Shown: positions 16,446 through 24,697 of the stretch, piece by piece
How positions within the stretch are numbered: position 1 is the first letter of the stretch
How the letters are laid out: the number at the start of each line of letters is the position of its first letter
Source: an uncultured Lachnospiraceae bacterium
GTDB taxonomy: Bacteria; Bacillota; Clostridia; Lachnospirales; Lachnospiraceae
Assembly (NCBI GenBank): GCA_910588865.1
Contig: CAJUSJ010000006.1
Location: 10,520 to 74,519 of the forward strand
Direction of reading: 5' to 3'
DNA: 64,000 nucleotides
The notes under the pieces: generated by a model
The model's input: the letters and a program-made list of their open reading frames with translations, nothing else
Told to the model about the DNA's origin: nothing
Databases searched by the model: none
Made by a program: the position numbers and the translations under genes

Positions 16446-18407
16446 ATGGTTAGCAGACAGATGGGCGATATTTATCGAATGCTGTCAGAACATGAATATC
16501 AGACAGCGGAGGCTTTGGGAGAAAGCCTTGGTGTCAGCAGCAAGACGGTGCGCAATCAGCTGAAAAACCTGAATGAGCTGTTAAGTGATTTTGGCGTTTA
16601 TGTGGAGTCAAAGCATGGAACAGGCTACCGTCTGGTGGTTGAGGACACGGAGAGACGGAAAGAACTGGAAGCAATGATGCAGAAGAAGGAGCTTCAGGAA
16701 TCAGGGATTCCCAACTCGTCAGAAGAGAGGGTTGAGTATCTCCTGGAATATCTTTTGAACACAGACGGATATGTAAAGTTGGACGAGCTCAGCGAGATGC
16801 TTTACATTTCCAAGAAGACCCTGACCGGCAATCTGAAAGAGGTGGAGAATCTGCTGAAGGAGTACCATCTGTGTCTTCAGAGGAAGCCTAATTATGGGAT
16901 CCGGGTTGAGGGAAGGGAGTTTGACCGACGGCTGTGTATTGCCGGATATGTGGCGAGAAAAGTTCAGTTGTCGGAAAAGCTGGATGGAGATCAGGATGTG
17001 ACGGAAGAGATTCAGTGGATCCATCAGTGTGTACAGAACTGTCTTTCCAGATACAGTTTTGACATTTCCAGCGTGGCTTTTCAAAACCTGGTATTACATA
17101 TCCAGATCGCGATACTGCGTATGAGGGGCGGGCATTATGTTCCTATGATGGAAAGTGAATCAGACAAGATACGGGATAAAAAGACTTACCGGATAGCTGA
17201 GGATATTTTGGGAAAGATCAAAGAAAAGTTTCTGGTGGATTTTCCGGACAGCGAGATCGGATATATCGCCATTCACTTGGAAGGCAAGAAGATGCTGATC
17301 AATACCACTGCCGCGGAGGAGACTGAGGGGAATCTGATCATCAGCCAGGAGATCAGCGATCTGGTGGGATTTATGCTCTCGGCAGTGTATGATGCCTTTA
17401 AATTTGATTTTCGGGATGACTTGGAGCTGCGTATGTCTTTAAGTCAGCATCTTGTGCCCCTGGTAGTCCGTCTCCAGCATGACATGAAGCTGACCAACCC
17501 ACTGCTTAGGGACATCCGGGAGAGGTATTCTCTGGCCTACAGCATGGCCACAACATCCTGTGTGATACTGAATCACAAATATCACAAGATCGTGAAGGAA
17601 GATGAGATCGGCTACATTGCCCTTTTGTTCGCGTTGGCGCTGGAGCGGAAAAAGACGGAGATCGCCAAAAAGAATATACTGCTGGTGTGCGCGTCGGGAA
17701 AGGGCAGCGCCCAGCTGCTTTTGTATCGGTACAAAACAGAATTTGGCCCTTATATCAATAAGATCAGCGTTTGTGATGTGGGGAGGATACAAGAACAGGA
17801 TTTTACGGATATCGACTATATATTCACCACAGTGCCTATCCCTGTGAAGGTTCCGGTTCCCATCCAGGAGGTAGAGTATTTCCTGAAGAATTCTGATGTA
17901 CAGGCGGTAAAAAGAACTCTTATGGGCAAGACCGACAGCCCTGTGCTGGATATTTATCCCAAGGATCTGTTTTTGCCCCATATGAAGTTCGGGGATAAAG
18001 ATGAGGCACTGAGGACACTCTGCGGATTTGTGTACGAACGGGGACTGGTGCCAAAGGAATTTTTAGATTCTGTCCGGGCCAGAGAGGTTCTGGCCAAAAC
18101 CGCTTTCGGCAACTCCGTGGCCATGCCTCACCCCATAGAGGTTATGGGAAAGAGTCCCTTTGTGTGCGTGGCGGTTTTGGATGAGCCGATTTTGTGGACC
18201 CAGGATGATCCGGACAGCATGATCCAGGTGATCTTCCTGGTATCTGTGGCCAATTATGAAAATTTTGATGTCCAGAAATTCTATCAGGTTACAGCCAAGC
18301 TTCTGTTGGACGGAGCCAGCATGAGGGAACTCATCCGGACTTCCACATATGAGACTCTCAAACATCTTCTCCTTAAGATGGAACAGCAGGTTGAAGAAGA
18401 GATATAA
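16446..18407 (+). CDS. licR: LicR-type PRD transcriptional activator (BglG family)
   Basis: A 653-residue multidomain regulator: N-terminal HTH (ALGESLGVSSKTVRNQLKNL), a second HTH (DELSEMLYISKKTLTGNLKE), two PRD domains with conserved histidines (about residues 190-400), a PTS IIB-like domain (ILLVCASGKGSAQLLLYRY) and a C-terminal IIA-like domain with the phosphorylatable histidine in VAMPHPIE. In Bacillus, LicR activates a beta-glucoside PTS operon and is controlled by PTS phosphorylation. Here it stands beside a lichenan/cellobiose-type PTS and a GH1 enzyme. ATG 16446 has GGAG eight bases upstream and follows an in-frame TTG at 16440. Confidence 0.9.
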   Translation: MVSRQMGDIYRMLSEHEYQTAEALGESLGVSSKTVRNQLKNLNELLSDFGVYVESKHGTGYRLVVEDTERRKELEAMMQKKELQESGIPNSSEERVEYLLEYLLNTDGYVKLDELSEMLYISKKTLTGNLKEVENLLKEYHLCLQRKPNYGIRVEGREFDRRLCIAGYVARKVQLSEKLDGDQDVTEEIQWIHQCVQNCLSRYSFDISSVAFQNLVLHIQIAILRMRGGHYVPMMESESDKIRDKKTYRIAEDILGKIKEKFLVDFPDSEIGYIAIHLEGKKMLINTTAAEETEGNLIISQEISDLVGFMLSAVYDAFKFDFRDDLELRMSLSQHLVPLVVRLQHDMKLTNPLLRDIRERYSLAYSMATTSCVILNHKYHKIVKEDEIGYIALLFALALERKKTEIAKKNILLVCASGKGSAQLLLYRYKTEFGPYINKISVCDVGRIQEQDFTDIDYIFTTVPIPVKVPVPIQEVEYFLKNSDVQAVKRTLMGKTDSPVLDIYPKDLFLPHMKFGDKDEALRTLCGFVYERGLVPKEFLDSVRAREVLAKTAFGNSVAMPHPIEVMGKSPFVCVAVLDEPILWTQDDPDSMIQVIFLVSVANYENFDVQKFYQVTAKLLLDGASMRELIRTSTYETLKHLLLKMEQQVEEEI

Positions 18408-18457
18408 CCCAATCCCAGGGCCCTATCCCTGAGACCTTTCTTCTCCAACCCGCCTCG

Positions 18458-18487
18458 GCTCCGGCCCCCAATAGCCGGAGCTGTTTT
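18458..18487 (+). terminator. Rho-independent terminator after licR
   Basis: GCTCCGGC (18458-18465) pairs perfectly with GCCGGAGC (18474-18481), eight-base loop, then a run of five T. Confidence 0.8.
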
Positions 18488-18490
18488 TAT

Positions 18491-18556
18491 GTACACGGGG
18501 CGGAAGGGAAATGTGGCCGTTTGCGCGGCCCCGCCCCAGCACGGCGAGGTAGGGGG
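18491..18556. repeat. Intergenic palindromic repeat, copy 1
   Basis: A GC-rich element with nested inverted repeats: GGGGCGG pairs with CCGCCCC, and GGCCG with CGGCC inside it. It is followed by CACGGCGA and a run of G. A second copy with the same order lies at 23685-23748. Both sit right after a terminator in an intergenic gap. Confidence 0.65.
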
Positions 18557-18582
18557 GAGACCTCCCTTACTGAATTGCCGTC

Positions 18583-20058
18583 CTATTCAAACAGGCATTC
18601 GCCGTTAGTCTCAATAACCTTCTTGTACCAGTGGAAAGATTTCTTGGGGATCCTCTTGTAAGTTCCCTTGCCATAGTCATCGCAGTCCACATAGATGAAG
18701 CCGTAGCGCTTGGACATCTGCTTGGTGGACTCAGACACAATGTCGATGCAGCCCCAAGAGGTATAGCCCAGGCACTCTACGCCGTCATACTCAATGGCAT
18801 CCAGCATGGCTTTGAAATGAACATCAAAGTAATCAATGCGGTACTGGTCATCAATGGTGCCATCCTCTTTCAGCACGTCCTTTGCTCCCAGACCGTTCTC
18901 CACAATGAACAGAGGTTTGCGGTAGCGGTCGTACAGGTCTACCATAGAGATACGCAGACCCGTAGGATCGATCTGCCAGCCCCAGTCGGAGGACTTTAAG
19001 TGGGGGTTCTTCACAGCGGTGATGGTGTTGCCGGCCGCGGTGTCCAGTCCGTCAGGATTGTGCGCGGCGCAGGAGGACATATAGTAGGAGAAGGACACGA
19101 AATCAACGGGGTAGGCCTTCATGATCTCATCGTCCCCGGTTTCTTTCACGATGTTGATGCCTTTGTTCTTAAAGCGGGACAGCAGGTAGGCGGGATATTC
19201 GCCGAACACCTGAGTGTCGCTGTAGCAGTAGGTGCTTCTCATCATCTGCTGTGCTTCCAGCACATCCTCTGGTTTGCAGGTGTATGGATAGTAGGTCAGT
19301 TTGGTCAGCATACAGCCTACCATGGAGCCGGGGATGATCTCGTGGCAGATCTTGGTAGCCAGGGCGGAAGCCACGAACTGATGGTGCATGGCCTGGAAGA
19401 TGACTTCCTCAAAGTTCTTGCCCGGGAAACGGTCCTCAATCAGGCCGCCGGTGGTGTAGGGATGGCGGATCATGGAGTCCACTTCATTAAAGGTGAGCCA
19501 ATATTTTACCTTGTCTTTATACCGCGTGCAGATGGTTTCCACGAATTTTGTAAACATGCCGATGACTTCCCTGGAGTACCAGCCATTGTATTTGAGTACC
19601 AGATTCAGCGGCGGCTCGTAGTGGGACATGGTTACCAGAGGCTCTATGCCGTACTTTCTGCACTCGTCAAATACAGCGTCATAGAATGCCAGGCCCTCCT
19701 CATTGGGAGTCTCATCGTCTCCGTTGGGGAAAATACGGGACCAGGCGATGGACATGCGGTATACTTTAAAGCCCATCTCGCCGAACAGCTTGATATCTTC
19801 TTTATAATGATGATAGAAATCACTGGCATGACGCTTGGGATAGTAGACCTCATCCTCCGGGTGTGCCATGGCTTCCTCAATGTCAGCGGTGGTGACGGTG
19901 TTGTGCGCCTTGTAATTTGTCACGTCCGTGTCGAAATGGGCCCTGGCACAGTCAGACACAGACCAGCCTTTGCCGCCTTCGTTCCAGCCGCCCTCCACCT
20001 GATTGGCGGCAGTGGCGCCGCCCCACAGGAAACCTTCAGGGAATCTTCTTTTTGCCAT
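18583..20058 (-). CDS. 6-phospho-beta-glucosidase (GH1)
   Basis: A 491-residue glycoside hydrolase family 1 enzyme that splits phosphorylated beta-glucosides brought in by the PTS. The fold starts with FPEGFLWGGATAANQVEGG; the acid/base Glu is in LTFNEVDSM and the nucleophile in FIVENGLG. Near the end, MSKRYGFIYVD supplies the Ser-Lys-Tyr phosphate-binding set that separates 6-phospho enzymes from plain glucosidases. The ATG at 20058 has GGAGGTAACG upstream on the minus strand; the longer frame to 20118 runs through the promoter region. It is transcribed divergently from the PTS operon. Confidence 0.93.
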   Translation of the reverse strand: MAKRRFPEGFLWGGATAANQVEGGWNEGGKGWSVSDCARAHFDTDVTNYKAHNTVTTADIEEAMAHPEDEVYYPKRHASDFYHHYKEDIKLFGEMGFKVYRMSIAWSRIFPNGDDETPNEEGLAFYDAVFDECRKYGIEPLVTMSHYEPPLNLVLKYNGWYSREVIGMFTKFVETICTRYKDKVKYWLTFNEVDSMIRHPYTTGGLIEDRFPGKNFEEVIFQAMHHQFVASALATKICHEIIPGSMVGCMLTKLTYYPYTCKPEDVLEAQQMMRSTYCYSDTQVFGEYPAYLLSRFKNKGINIVKETGDDEIMKAYPVDFVSFSYYMSSCAAHNPDGLDTAAGNTITAVKNPHLKSSDWGWQIDPTGLRISMVDLYDRYRKPLFIVENGLGAKDVLKEDGTIDDQYRIDYFDVHFKAMLDAIEYDGVECLGYTSWGCIDIVSESTKQMSKRYGFIYVDCDDYGKGTYKRIPKKSFHWYKKVIETNGECLFE

Positions 20059-20101
20059 TGCGTTACCTCCATAATCGTATTCTGCTTGAAATGATACTTC
20101 T

Positions 20102-20130
20102 ATTATAATGGAAGGCAAAGACGAAACTCC
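20102..20130 (-). promoter_or_regulatory. Activator-dependent promoter of the 6-phospho-beta-glucosidase gene
   Basis: On the minus strand TATAAT lies at 20107-20102. The expected -35 place holds GGAGTT rather than TTGACA, as expected for a promoter that needs an activator. The same ATGGAGTT block is found at the divergent promoter. Confidence 0.6.
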
Positions 20131-20141
20131 ATTACCAGTTT

Positions 20142-20160
20142 TTCCATTATGAAAGTGGAC
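20142..20160 (-). promoter_or_regulatory. Putative LicR operator, site 1
   Basis: Minus-strand GTCCACTTTCATAATGGAA, an imperfect inverted repeat, placed 35 bases upstream of the TATAAT of the glucosidase gene. It matches site 2 at 15 of 19 positions. Confidence 0.6.
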
Positions 20161-20284
20161 ATAATTTCCAAGGGTTAGCAGAGAGGTACTAATGGAACAT
20201 GTGTGTTTTAGACAAAACAGGACGAGATAATTCTTCTAAAAACAGGCATAATAACGGAGGAAACAAAGGGCAAAGGGAAAAAGG

Positions 20285-20303
20285 TTCCACTTCTAAAATG
20301 GAA
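20285..20303 (+). promoter_or_regulatory. Putative LicR operator, site 2
   Basis: TTCCACTTCTAAAATGGAA, an inverted repeat with TTCCA/TGGAA arms, 34 bases upstream of the TATGAT of the PTS operon. Its similarity and equal spacing to site 1 suggest binding by the same regulator, most simply LicR encoded next door. Confidence 0.6.
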
Positions 20304-20307
20304 AAAG

Positions 20308-20342
20308 TTGATATGGAGTTCCGCTTTTTCATATGTTATGAT
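20308..20342 (+). promoter_or_regulatory. Promoter region of the PTS operon
   Basis: TTGATA at 20308-20313 with TATGTT at 20332 (spacer 18) is one reading; TATGAT at 20337-20342 with the shared ATGGAGTT block at 20312-20319 is the other and mirrors the divergent promoter. I favour the second. Confidence 0.5.
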
Positions 20343-20410
20343 GTTAAACAGTCGAAATGACCGACCTGTGAGCGCGCGCACCGGGTAACGAAAACTTAGG
20401 AGGGTTCACC

Positions 20411-21721
20411 ATGAAAGAGAAAATGATGAATGGCTTTCTTCTTTTTGCGACAAAGCTTCAGACTCAGAGGCATATAAGCGCAATTAAAGACGGCTTCACC
20501 ACACTGCTGCCTATCATTATTGTGGGTTCATTCTGTACATTATTTTCTAATATCGTCTGCAACACTACACCCGGATATGTCAGCATAGCTAATCTTCCGG
20601 GCATGTCCTGGCTGGGCGCGTTAAAACCTATGTTTGATGCCGCTAACTGGGGTACCATGAACATGTTGGCTATCGGTGCCTGTATCCTGATCTCCATGGA
20701 ACTTGGAGAGGGTATGGGACAGCATGACTGGTCTCTGCCCATCACGGCTCTGGCCTGCTACATCGCTCTGGTTAAGACAACCACTACCGTGACCGCTCAG
20801 TCCGGTGAGGTTCTGACCGTAAGTAACGTTCTGACCAATGAAGTGACAAGTGCCAGAGGTCTGTTCGTGGCCATGGTCGCGGCTCTGGTATCCGCAGAGA
20901 TCTATTGCAGGCTGGTATCCAGCGGAAAACTTGACATCAAGATGCCTGAGAGCGTTCCGTCTAATGTGGCTAAGTCTTTCAGCGTTTTGTTCCCAAGCTG
21001 TGTGACAGTATTCCTTGTAGCTGGTTTTGGTCTTCTGTTCACAACTGTTACCAAGATGACTGTTCCGGAAGCCATCATTAAGTTTATCCAGACACCACTT
21101 TCTAATGTTATGACAAGCTGGGTTGGATATGTTGTGCTGGTATTCATGACCGATGTGCTGTGGATTTTCGGTATCCACGGAACACAGACACTGAAGGGTA
21201 TTTACGATCCTATTCTTCTGGCCGCTTTTGCTGAGAATGAGGCAGCGTATGCCGCGGGCGAAGCTATCCCCAACATTATCAGCACACCGTTTATGAGCTG
21301 CTTCGGTACTGTAACCGGTGCCGGTATCACGGGTGGACTTCTGATCGCGATCTTCTTATTTTCGAAGAGAGAGGATTACAGGGCTATCGCCAAGCTGGCT
21401 GTTCCCTGCGGGATTTTCAATATTAACGAGCCGCTGACCTTTGGTCTTCCCATTGTTATGAATCCCATTCTGGCGATTCCTTTTATGATCGCTCCGGCGG
21501 TTTCCAACATCTTCGGGTATTTTATGACCACTATCGGATTCTGCGGCAGGATGGTTGTTAACGCTCCGTGGACCACACCGCCAGGACTTATGGCGTTCCT
21601 CTGCTCCGGTGGTAATGTGGGCGCGGCTATTACTCAGATCATCGTTATTCTGTTGGCAGCGGTTGTATACGCGCCATTCGTTATCGCGTCCAACAGCCAG
21701 GCGGTGCCGACTGAGGAATAA
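20411..21721 (+). CDS. licC: PTS lactose/cellobiose-family IIC permease (LicC-like)
   Basis: A 436-residue multi-span membrane transporter that carries beta-glucosides across the membrane during phosphorylation. It has the typical IIC-Lac start (QRHISAIKDGFTTLLPIIIV), conserved loops including WIFGIHGTQTLKGIYDP, and FNINEPLTFGLPIVMNP near the C-terminus. AGGAGGGTTCACC precedes the ATG. It is the first gene of IIC-hypothetical-IIA-IIB. The adjacent LicR and GH1 genes point to cellobiose or lichenan oligosaccharides as substrate. Confidence 0.93.
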   Translation: MKEKMMNGFLLFATKLQTQRHISAIKDGFTTLLPIIIVGSFCTLFSNIVCNTTPGYVSIANLPGMSWLGALKPMFDAANWGTMNMLAIGACILISMELGEGMGQHDWSLPITALACYIALVKTTTTVTAQSGEVLTVSNVLTNEVTSARGLFVAMVAALVSAEIYCRLVSSGKLDIKMPESVPSNVAKSFSVLFPSCVTVFLVAGFGLLFTTVTKMTVPEAIIKFIQTPLSNVMTSWVGYVVLVFMTDVLWIFGIHGTQTLKGIYDPILLAAFAENEAAYAAGEAIPNIISTPFMSCFGTVTGAGITGGLLIAIFLFSKREDYRAIAKLAVPCGIFNINEPLTFGLPIVMNPILAIPFMIAPAVSNIFGYFMTTIGFCGRMVVNAPWTTPPGLMAFLCSGGNVGAAITQIIVILLAAVVYAPFVIASNSQAVPTEE

Positions 21722-21754
21722 TTGATATATGCTAGTTATTTCGGAGGACATGGA

Positions 21755-22063
21755 ATGAGTTCAAAGACCAAGAAAAAGAAGAAGTCCAGTAAGTGGTACA
21801 ACTGGCAGCCCAAGCGGGAGTTCAGCGAGAGGAATCAGAAACTGATCGATGAGATGAACGCCAGGCCCAGGGATTACAGCATCATGGAGGTCTTGTCCAA
21901 GTGGCGTATGATCACCTACGGGTGGATCGTGTTTTTTCCGCCATACGGCCTGTACCGGGTGTGGTGCGGGGAATCCAATTTCCGCAGATCAGAAAAGGTT
22001 GTGTGGACTTTTATGATCATCTGTTATGTGGCATACTTTTTGAAACTCATTCTGTTTTCATAA
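21755..22063 (+). CDS. Small membrane protein within the PTS operon
   Basis: A 102-residue protein I do not recognise. It begins with a very basic stretch (SSKTKKKKKSSKWYNWQPKR) and ends with two hydrophobic segments (ITYGWIVFFPPYGLYRVWCG and FMIICYVAYFLKLILF). CGGAGGACATGGA precedes the ATG at 21755; in-frame ATG at 21722 has no such site. It sits between IIC and IIA, 33 bases after one and 24 before the other, so it is cotranscribed. A helper of the permease is possible but unproven. Confidence 0.7.
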   Translation: MSSKTKKKKKSSKWYNWQPKREFSERNQKLIDEMNARPRDYSIMEVLSKWRMITYGWIVFFPPYGLYRVWCGESNFRRSEKVVWTFMIICYVAYFLKLILFS

Positions 22064-22087
22064 ATCATAAAAAAGGAGGGGTTACCC

Positions 22088-22387
22088 ATGGACGAGATGG
22101 CAATTATGAATCTGGTTGTCAACAGCGGCAACGCGAGGAGCCTTGCTCTTGAGGCTTTCCGTGATGCCAGAGCCGGCAAGTTTGAGGATGCCGAGGCAAA
22201 GTTGAAAGAAGCTGATGAGGTTCTGCTGGGCGCTCATGAAGTTCAGACCGAGTTGATTCAGAACGAATTGAACGGTAAGGGAATTGATATTAGCCTTCTG
22301 GTTGTGCACTCCCAGGATCACCTGATGTGCGCGATGGTTGTAATTGACCTGGTCAAAGAGATGGTTGAGATGTTGAAGACTAAATAA
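22088..22387 (+). CDS. licA: PTS lactose/cellobiose IIA component (LicA-like)
   Basis: A 99-residue all-helical IIA protein of the lactose/cellobiose family. It passes the phosphate from HPr to IIB through the histidine in the VHSQDHLM motif near residues 73-79; the conserved Asp of the trimer centre is in the same motif. AAAAGGAGGGGTTACCC precedes the ATG. Its size is usual for LicA/ChbA. Confidence 0.93.
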   Translation: MDEMAIMNLVVNSGNARSLALEAFRDARAGKFEDAEAKLKEADEVLLGAHEVQTELIQNELNGKGIDISLLVVHSQDHLMCAMVVIDLVKEMVEMLKTK

Positions 22388-22416
22388 TTTTCATATTTGA
22401 AAGGAGAACTATTATC

Positions 22417-22722
22417 ATGAGAAAGATTGTATTATTATGCGCGGCAGGTATGTCCACCAGCCTTCTGGTAAACAAGATGAAAGCAGCGGCGGCAGACGAC
22501 GGTTATGAGTGCGATATCGCCGCTTTCCCGGTCGCGACCGCGAAAGACCATACTGATGCTGATATTATCCTGTTGGGGCCCCAGGTTCGTTTCGCTAAAG
22601 GCAAAGTTCAGGGCGAGGTTGGCGCTGACAAGATCGTACAGGATATCGACATGCAGGCTTATGGCACTATGAATGGCAAAAAAGTAATCGCTCAGGTTAA
22701 AAAAGCTTTAGGCGACGAATAA
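22417..22722 (+). CDS. licB: PTS lactose/cellobiose IIB component (LicB-like)
   Basis: A 101-residue IIB protein. The phosphocysteine is Cys8 in the N-terminal VLLCAAGMSTSLLV loop. It receives phosphate from IIA and gives it to the sugar entering through IIC. AAAGGAGAACTATT precedes the ATG. Last gene of the operon. Confidence 0.93.
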   Translation: MRKIVLLCAAGMSTSLLVNKMKAAAADDGYECDIAAFPVATAKDHTDADIILLGPQVRFAKGKVQGEVGADKIVQDIDMQAYGTMNGKKVIAQVKKALGDE

Positions 22723-23057
22723 GTCACATATAGAAAGCGCAAGATAATTAAAGGCCAGGGCGAACAGAAACATCAGTCCTGGTCTTGTTCTGACATAAGC
22801 GGGCGGAATGTGCGTGGGCATGTTCTGTCGGATTCATGAATATGGGACTAAGAGTGTGATATGAAGTTTTGAGAATCGGTAAATTTGCCAAATGGAACGT
22901 GACATGGGGGATTATTCTCCGCCAGCCCGGGAGGGGACCGGCAGGCGGTGAGGCATTCAGCGATTTATGTGATTCACTATCCAGGCGTGTTAAGGGGACG
23001 CTGGCAAGACGCACCACTGTATACATTAAGTAATGACTTGAGGGGTATATAATAGTT
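22723..23057. other. Intergenic region after the PTS operon
   Basis: A 335-base gap. A weak stem, GGCCAGG (22753-22759) with CCTGGTC (22778-22784) followed by TTGTTCT, may terminate the PTS operon. The rest contains no convincing gene or RNA. Confidence 0.4.
22753..22790 (+). terminator. Weak candidate terminator of the PTS operon
   Basis: Seven-base stem with one G-T pair and an 18-base loop, followed by TTGTTCT. The stability is modest. Confidence 0.3.
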
Positions 23058-23627
23058 ATGGAGAAGATACTGTATTTGATGCGGCATGGACAGACCTTGT
23101 TCAATGTAAGACGTAAGATTCAGGGAGTGTGCGACGCGCCTCTGACGGAACTGGGAATTCAGCAGGCCAAGAGAGCTGCCGGGTATTTCGCGGATCAACG
23201 GATTGAATTTGACCATGCTTATTCTTCTACATCAGAGCGAGCCTGTGATACGCTGGAACTTGTTAGAGATATGGATTACAAGAGGGTAAAGGGGTTAAAA
23301 GAGTGGAATTTCGGTGTCTTCGAGGGGGAGAGCGAAGACCTGAATCCAAAACTTCCTTATGGGGATTTTTTTAAAGCTTATGGTGGTGAGGGGGAGACGG
23401 AAGTGCGGGAGCGCATGAACCGGACCTTGACCGAGATTATGGAGCGTGATGGGCATCAGACCGTACTGGCTGTATCCCATGGCGCTTCCTGCAGACAGTT
23501 CATGAGATACTGGGAACACACCAGTGATGTGCGGCCTAACGGACGTCTCGGGAACTGCTGCATCCTGAAATTTAAGTATAAGGACGGAGTGTTTGAACTG
23601 TTGGAGATCGTGAACCCGAATCCGTAG
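23058..23627 (+). CDS. Histidine phosphatase family protein (phosphoglycerate mutase-like)
   Basis: A 189-residue enzyme of the 2-histidine phosphatase group. The phosphohistidine is in LMRHGQTLFN at the N-terminus; the second histidine is in VLAVSHGASCRQF. The short fold (no full phosphoglycerate mutase extension) suggests a small-molecule phosphatase such as a sugar phosphate or alpha-ribazole phosphatase; the substrate cannot be told. GAGGGG lies twelve bases before the ATG. Confidence 0.88.
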   Translation: MEKILYLMRHGQTLFNVRRKIQGVCDAPLTELGIQQAKRAAGYFADQRIEFDHAYSSTSERACDTLELVRDMDYKRVKGLKEWNFGVFEGESEDLNPKLPYGDFFKAYGGEGETEVRERMNRTLTEIMERDGHQTVLAVSHGASCRQFMRYWEHTSDVRPNGRLGNCCILKFKYKDGVFELLEIVNPNP

Positions 23628-23651
23628 GGAGACAGTTGGACATTTCGTGTG

Positions 23652-23683
23652 AAAATGCCGCGGAGCAACCGCGGCATTTTTGT
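23652..23683 (+). terminator. Rho-independent terminator after the histidine phosphatase gene
   Basis: AAAATGCCGCGG (23652-23663) pairs perfectly with CCGCGGCATTTT (23669-23680), five-base loop, T run. Confidence 0.88.
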
Positions 23684-23684
23684 T

Positions 23685-23748
23685 GTAGACGGGGCGGAGA
23701 GGAAGATAGCCGCTAAAGCGGCCCCGCCCCGGCACGGCGAATAGGGGG
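23685..23748. repeat. Intergenic palindromic repeat, copy 2
   Basis: Same order of elements as copy 1 at 18491-18556: GGGGCGG, GCCG, CGGC, CCCCGCCCC, CACGGCGA and a G run. It follows a terminator directly and precedes the promoter of the next gene. Confidence 0.65.
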
Positions 23749-23758
23749 AAGGGCCTGC

Positions 23759-23787
23759 TTGACGGATGGGGAGAACCGTGTTAGAAT
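23759..23787 (+). promoter_or_regulatory. Sigma-A promoter of the HAD phosphatase gene
   Basis: TTGACG (23759-23764) and TAGAAT (23782-23787), spacer 17. It decides the start of the next gene, because the in-frame ATG at 23766 lies inside this promoter. Confidence 0.75.
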
Positions 23788-23822
23788 ACGCCTTGAGATT
23801 TTTTGGACAGAGGGAGAGGATC

Positions 23823-24671
23823 ATGGGCAAGTATTTATTTTTTGACATAGACGGGACTCTTGCGGGAAAGTCCAGGCGGATCACCGAGAAAACCAGATGG
23901 GCCGCTGGACGGGCCAGGGAAAAGGGGCATAAGGTATTTTTGTGTACAGGCAGGGTGCCGGCCTCCATTGTGGGGGATGCGGCGGAGATGGAAGTTGACG
24001 GGATTGTCAGCGGAGCGGGAAGCTTTGTGGAGATTGGCGGAAGGTATGTTTTTGAACACTATATGGACCCCAGGCTCACCTATGAGGTTATGGAATTATT
24101 CAGGAAGAACGGGCTTTTGTTTACCCTGGAGACCAGGGATATGATCTATCAGACGCCAGGGGCCAGTGAGTTTTTTGAGGAGAGGACCATGGAGCGGATC
24201 CAGGAGAATCCGGAGCTGACGCGATATCATGAGCAGGTCCGCAGGGGGCAGAACCTGAAGTCCATAGAGGAATTTGATATTACCAGGACAAAAGTGGCCA
24301 AGATGTGCTTCATAGCCAGGGAGAGAGGAAGGCTGGAGGCCTGCCTTCCCTTTTTGGAAGAGCATTTTAATGTTGTTATTTTCTCCAGGGACAGTGATTC
24401 CTTTGTAAACGGGGAGATCATCCTCAAAGGCTGCACAAAAGGGGATGGCATCCGAAAGGTCATGGAGTATTTCCAGGGAGACATGAAAGACACGGTTGGA
24501 TTTGGAGACAGCATGAATGATTATCAGATGCTGGAGACAGTCAGCACCAGCGTGGTCTTTAAGGACGCGCCGGAGAAGGTGAAGGCCCTGGGGCAGTATT
24601 ATTTTGAGGAGCCTGACCAGGACGGGATCTATGAGATTATGATCCGGCTGGGACTGGTGGACAGCATATAG
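23823..24671 (+). CDS. Cof-type HAD-superfamily phosphatase
   Basis: A 282-residue HAD-IIB hydrolase. Motif I with the nucleophilic Asp is FFDIDGTLAG at the N-terminus; CTGR is the motif II region and GFGDSMNDYQML is motif IV near residue 225. These enzymes dephosphorylate sugar phosphates or cofactors; the substrate is unknown. ATG 23823 has GGGAGAGG upstream. The mtnN gene follows after 26 bases, so they are probably cotranscribed. Confidence 0.9.
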   Translation: MGKYLFFDIDGTLAGKSRRITEKTRWAAGRAREKGHKVFLCTGRVPASIVGDAAEMEVDGIVSGAGSFVEIGGRYVFEHYMDPRLTYEVMELFRKNGLLFTLETRDMIYQTPGASEFFEERTMERIQENPELTRYHEQVRRGQNLKSIEEFDITRTKVAKMCFIARERGRLEACLPFLEEHFNVVIFSRDSDSFVNGEIILKGCTKGDGIRKVMEYFQGDMKDTVGFGDSMNDYQMLETVSTSVVFKDAPEKVKALGQYYFEEPDQDGIYEIMIRLGLVDSI

Positions 24672-24697
24672 ATGAAAAAATAAAGGAGACAAGCAAG

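Noticed and set aside
19000..20094. Long plus-strand open frame (364 codons) opposite the 6-phospho-beta-glucosidase gene
   Set aside because: It is antisense to a clear GH1 gene, has no ribosome binding site and its translation shows no family; it mirrors codon bias of the real gene.
20367..20380. Possible catabolite-responsive element before the PTS operon (TGTGAGCGCGCGCA)
   Set aside because: At least three mismatches to the consensus; position after the promoter would suit a roadblock, but the match is too weak to list.
23048..23053. TATAAT just before the histidine phosphatase start
   Set aside because: It lies only five bases upstream of the ATG, so transcription would begin inside the gene; the true promoter must be elsewhere.
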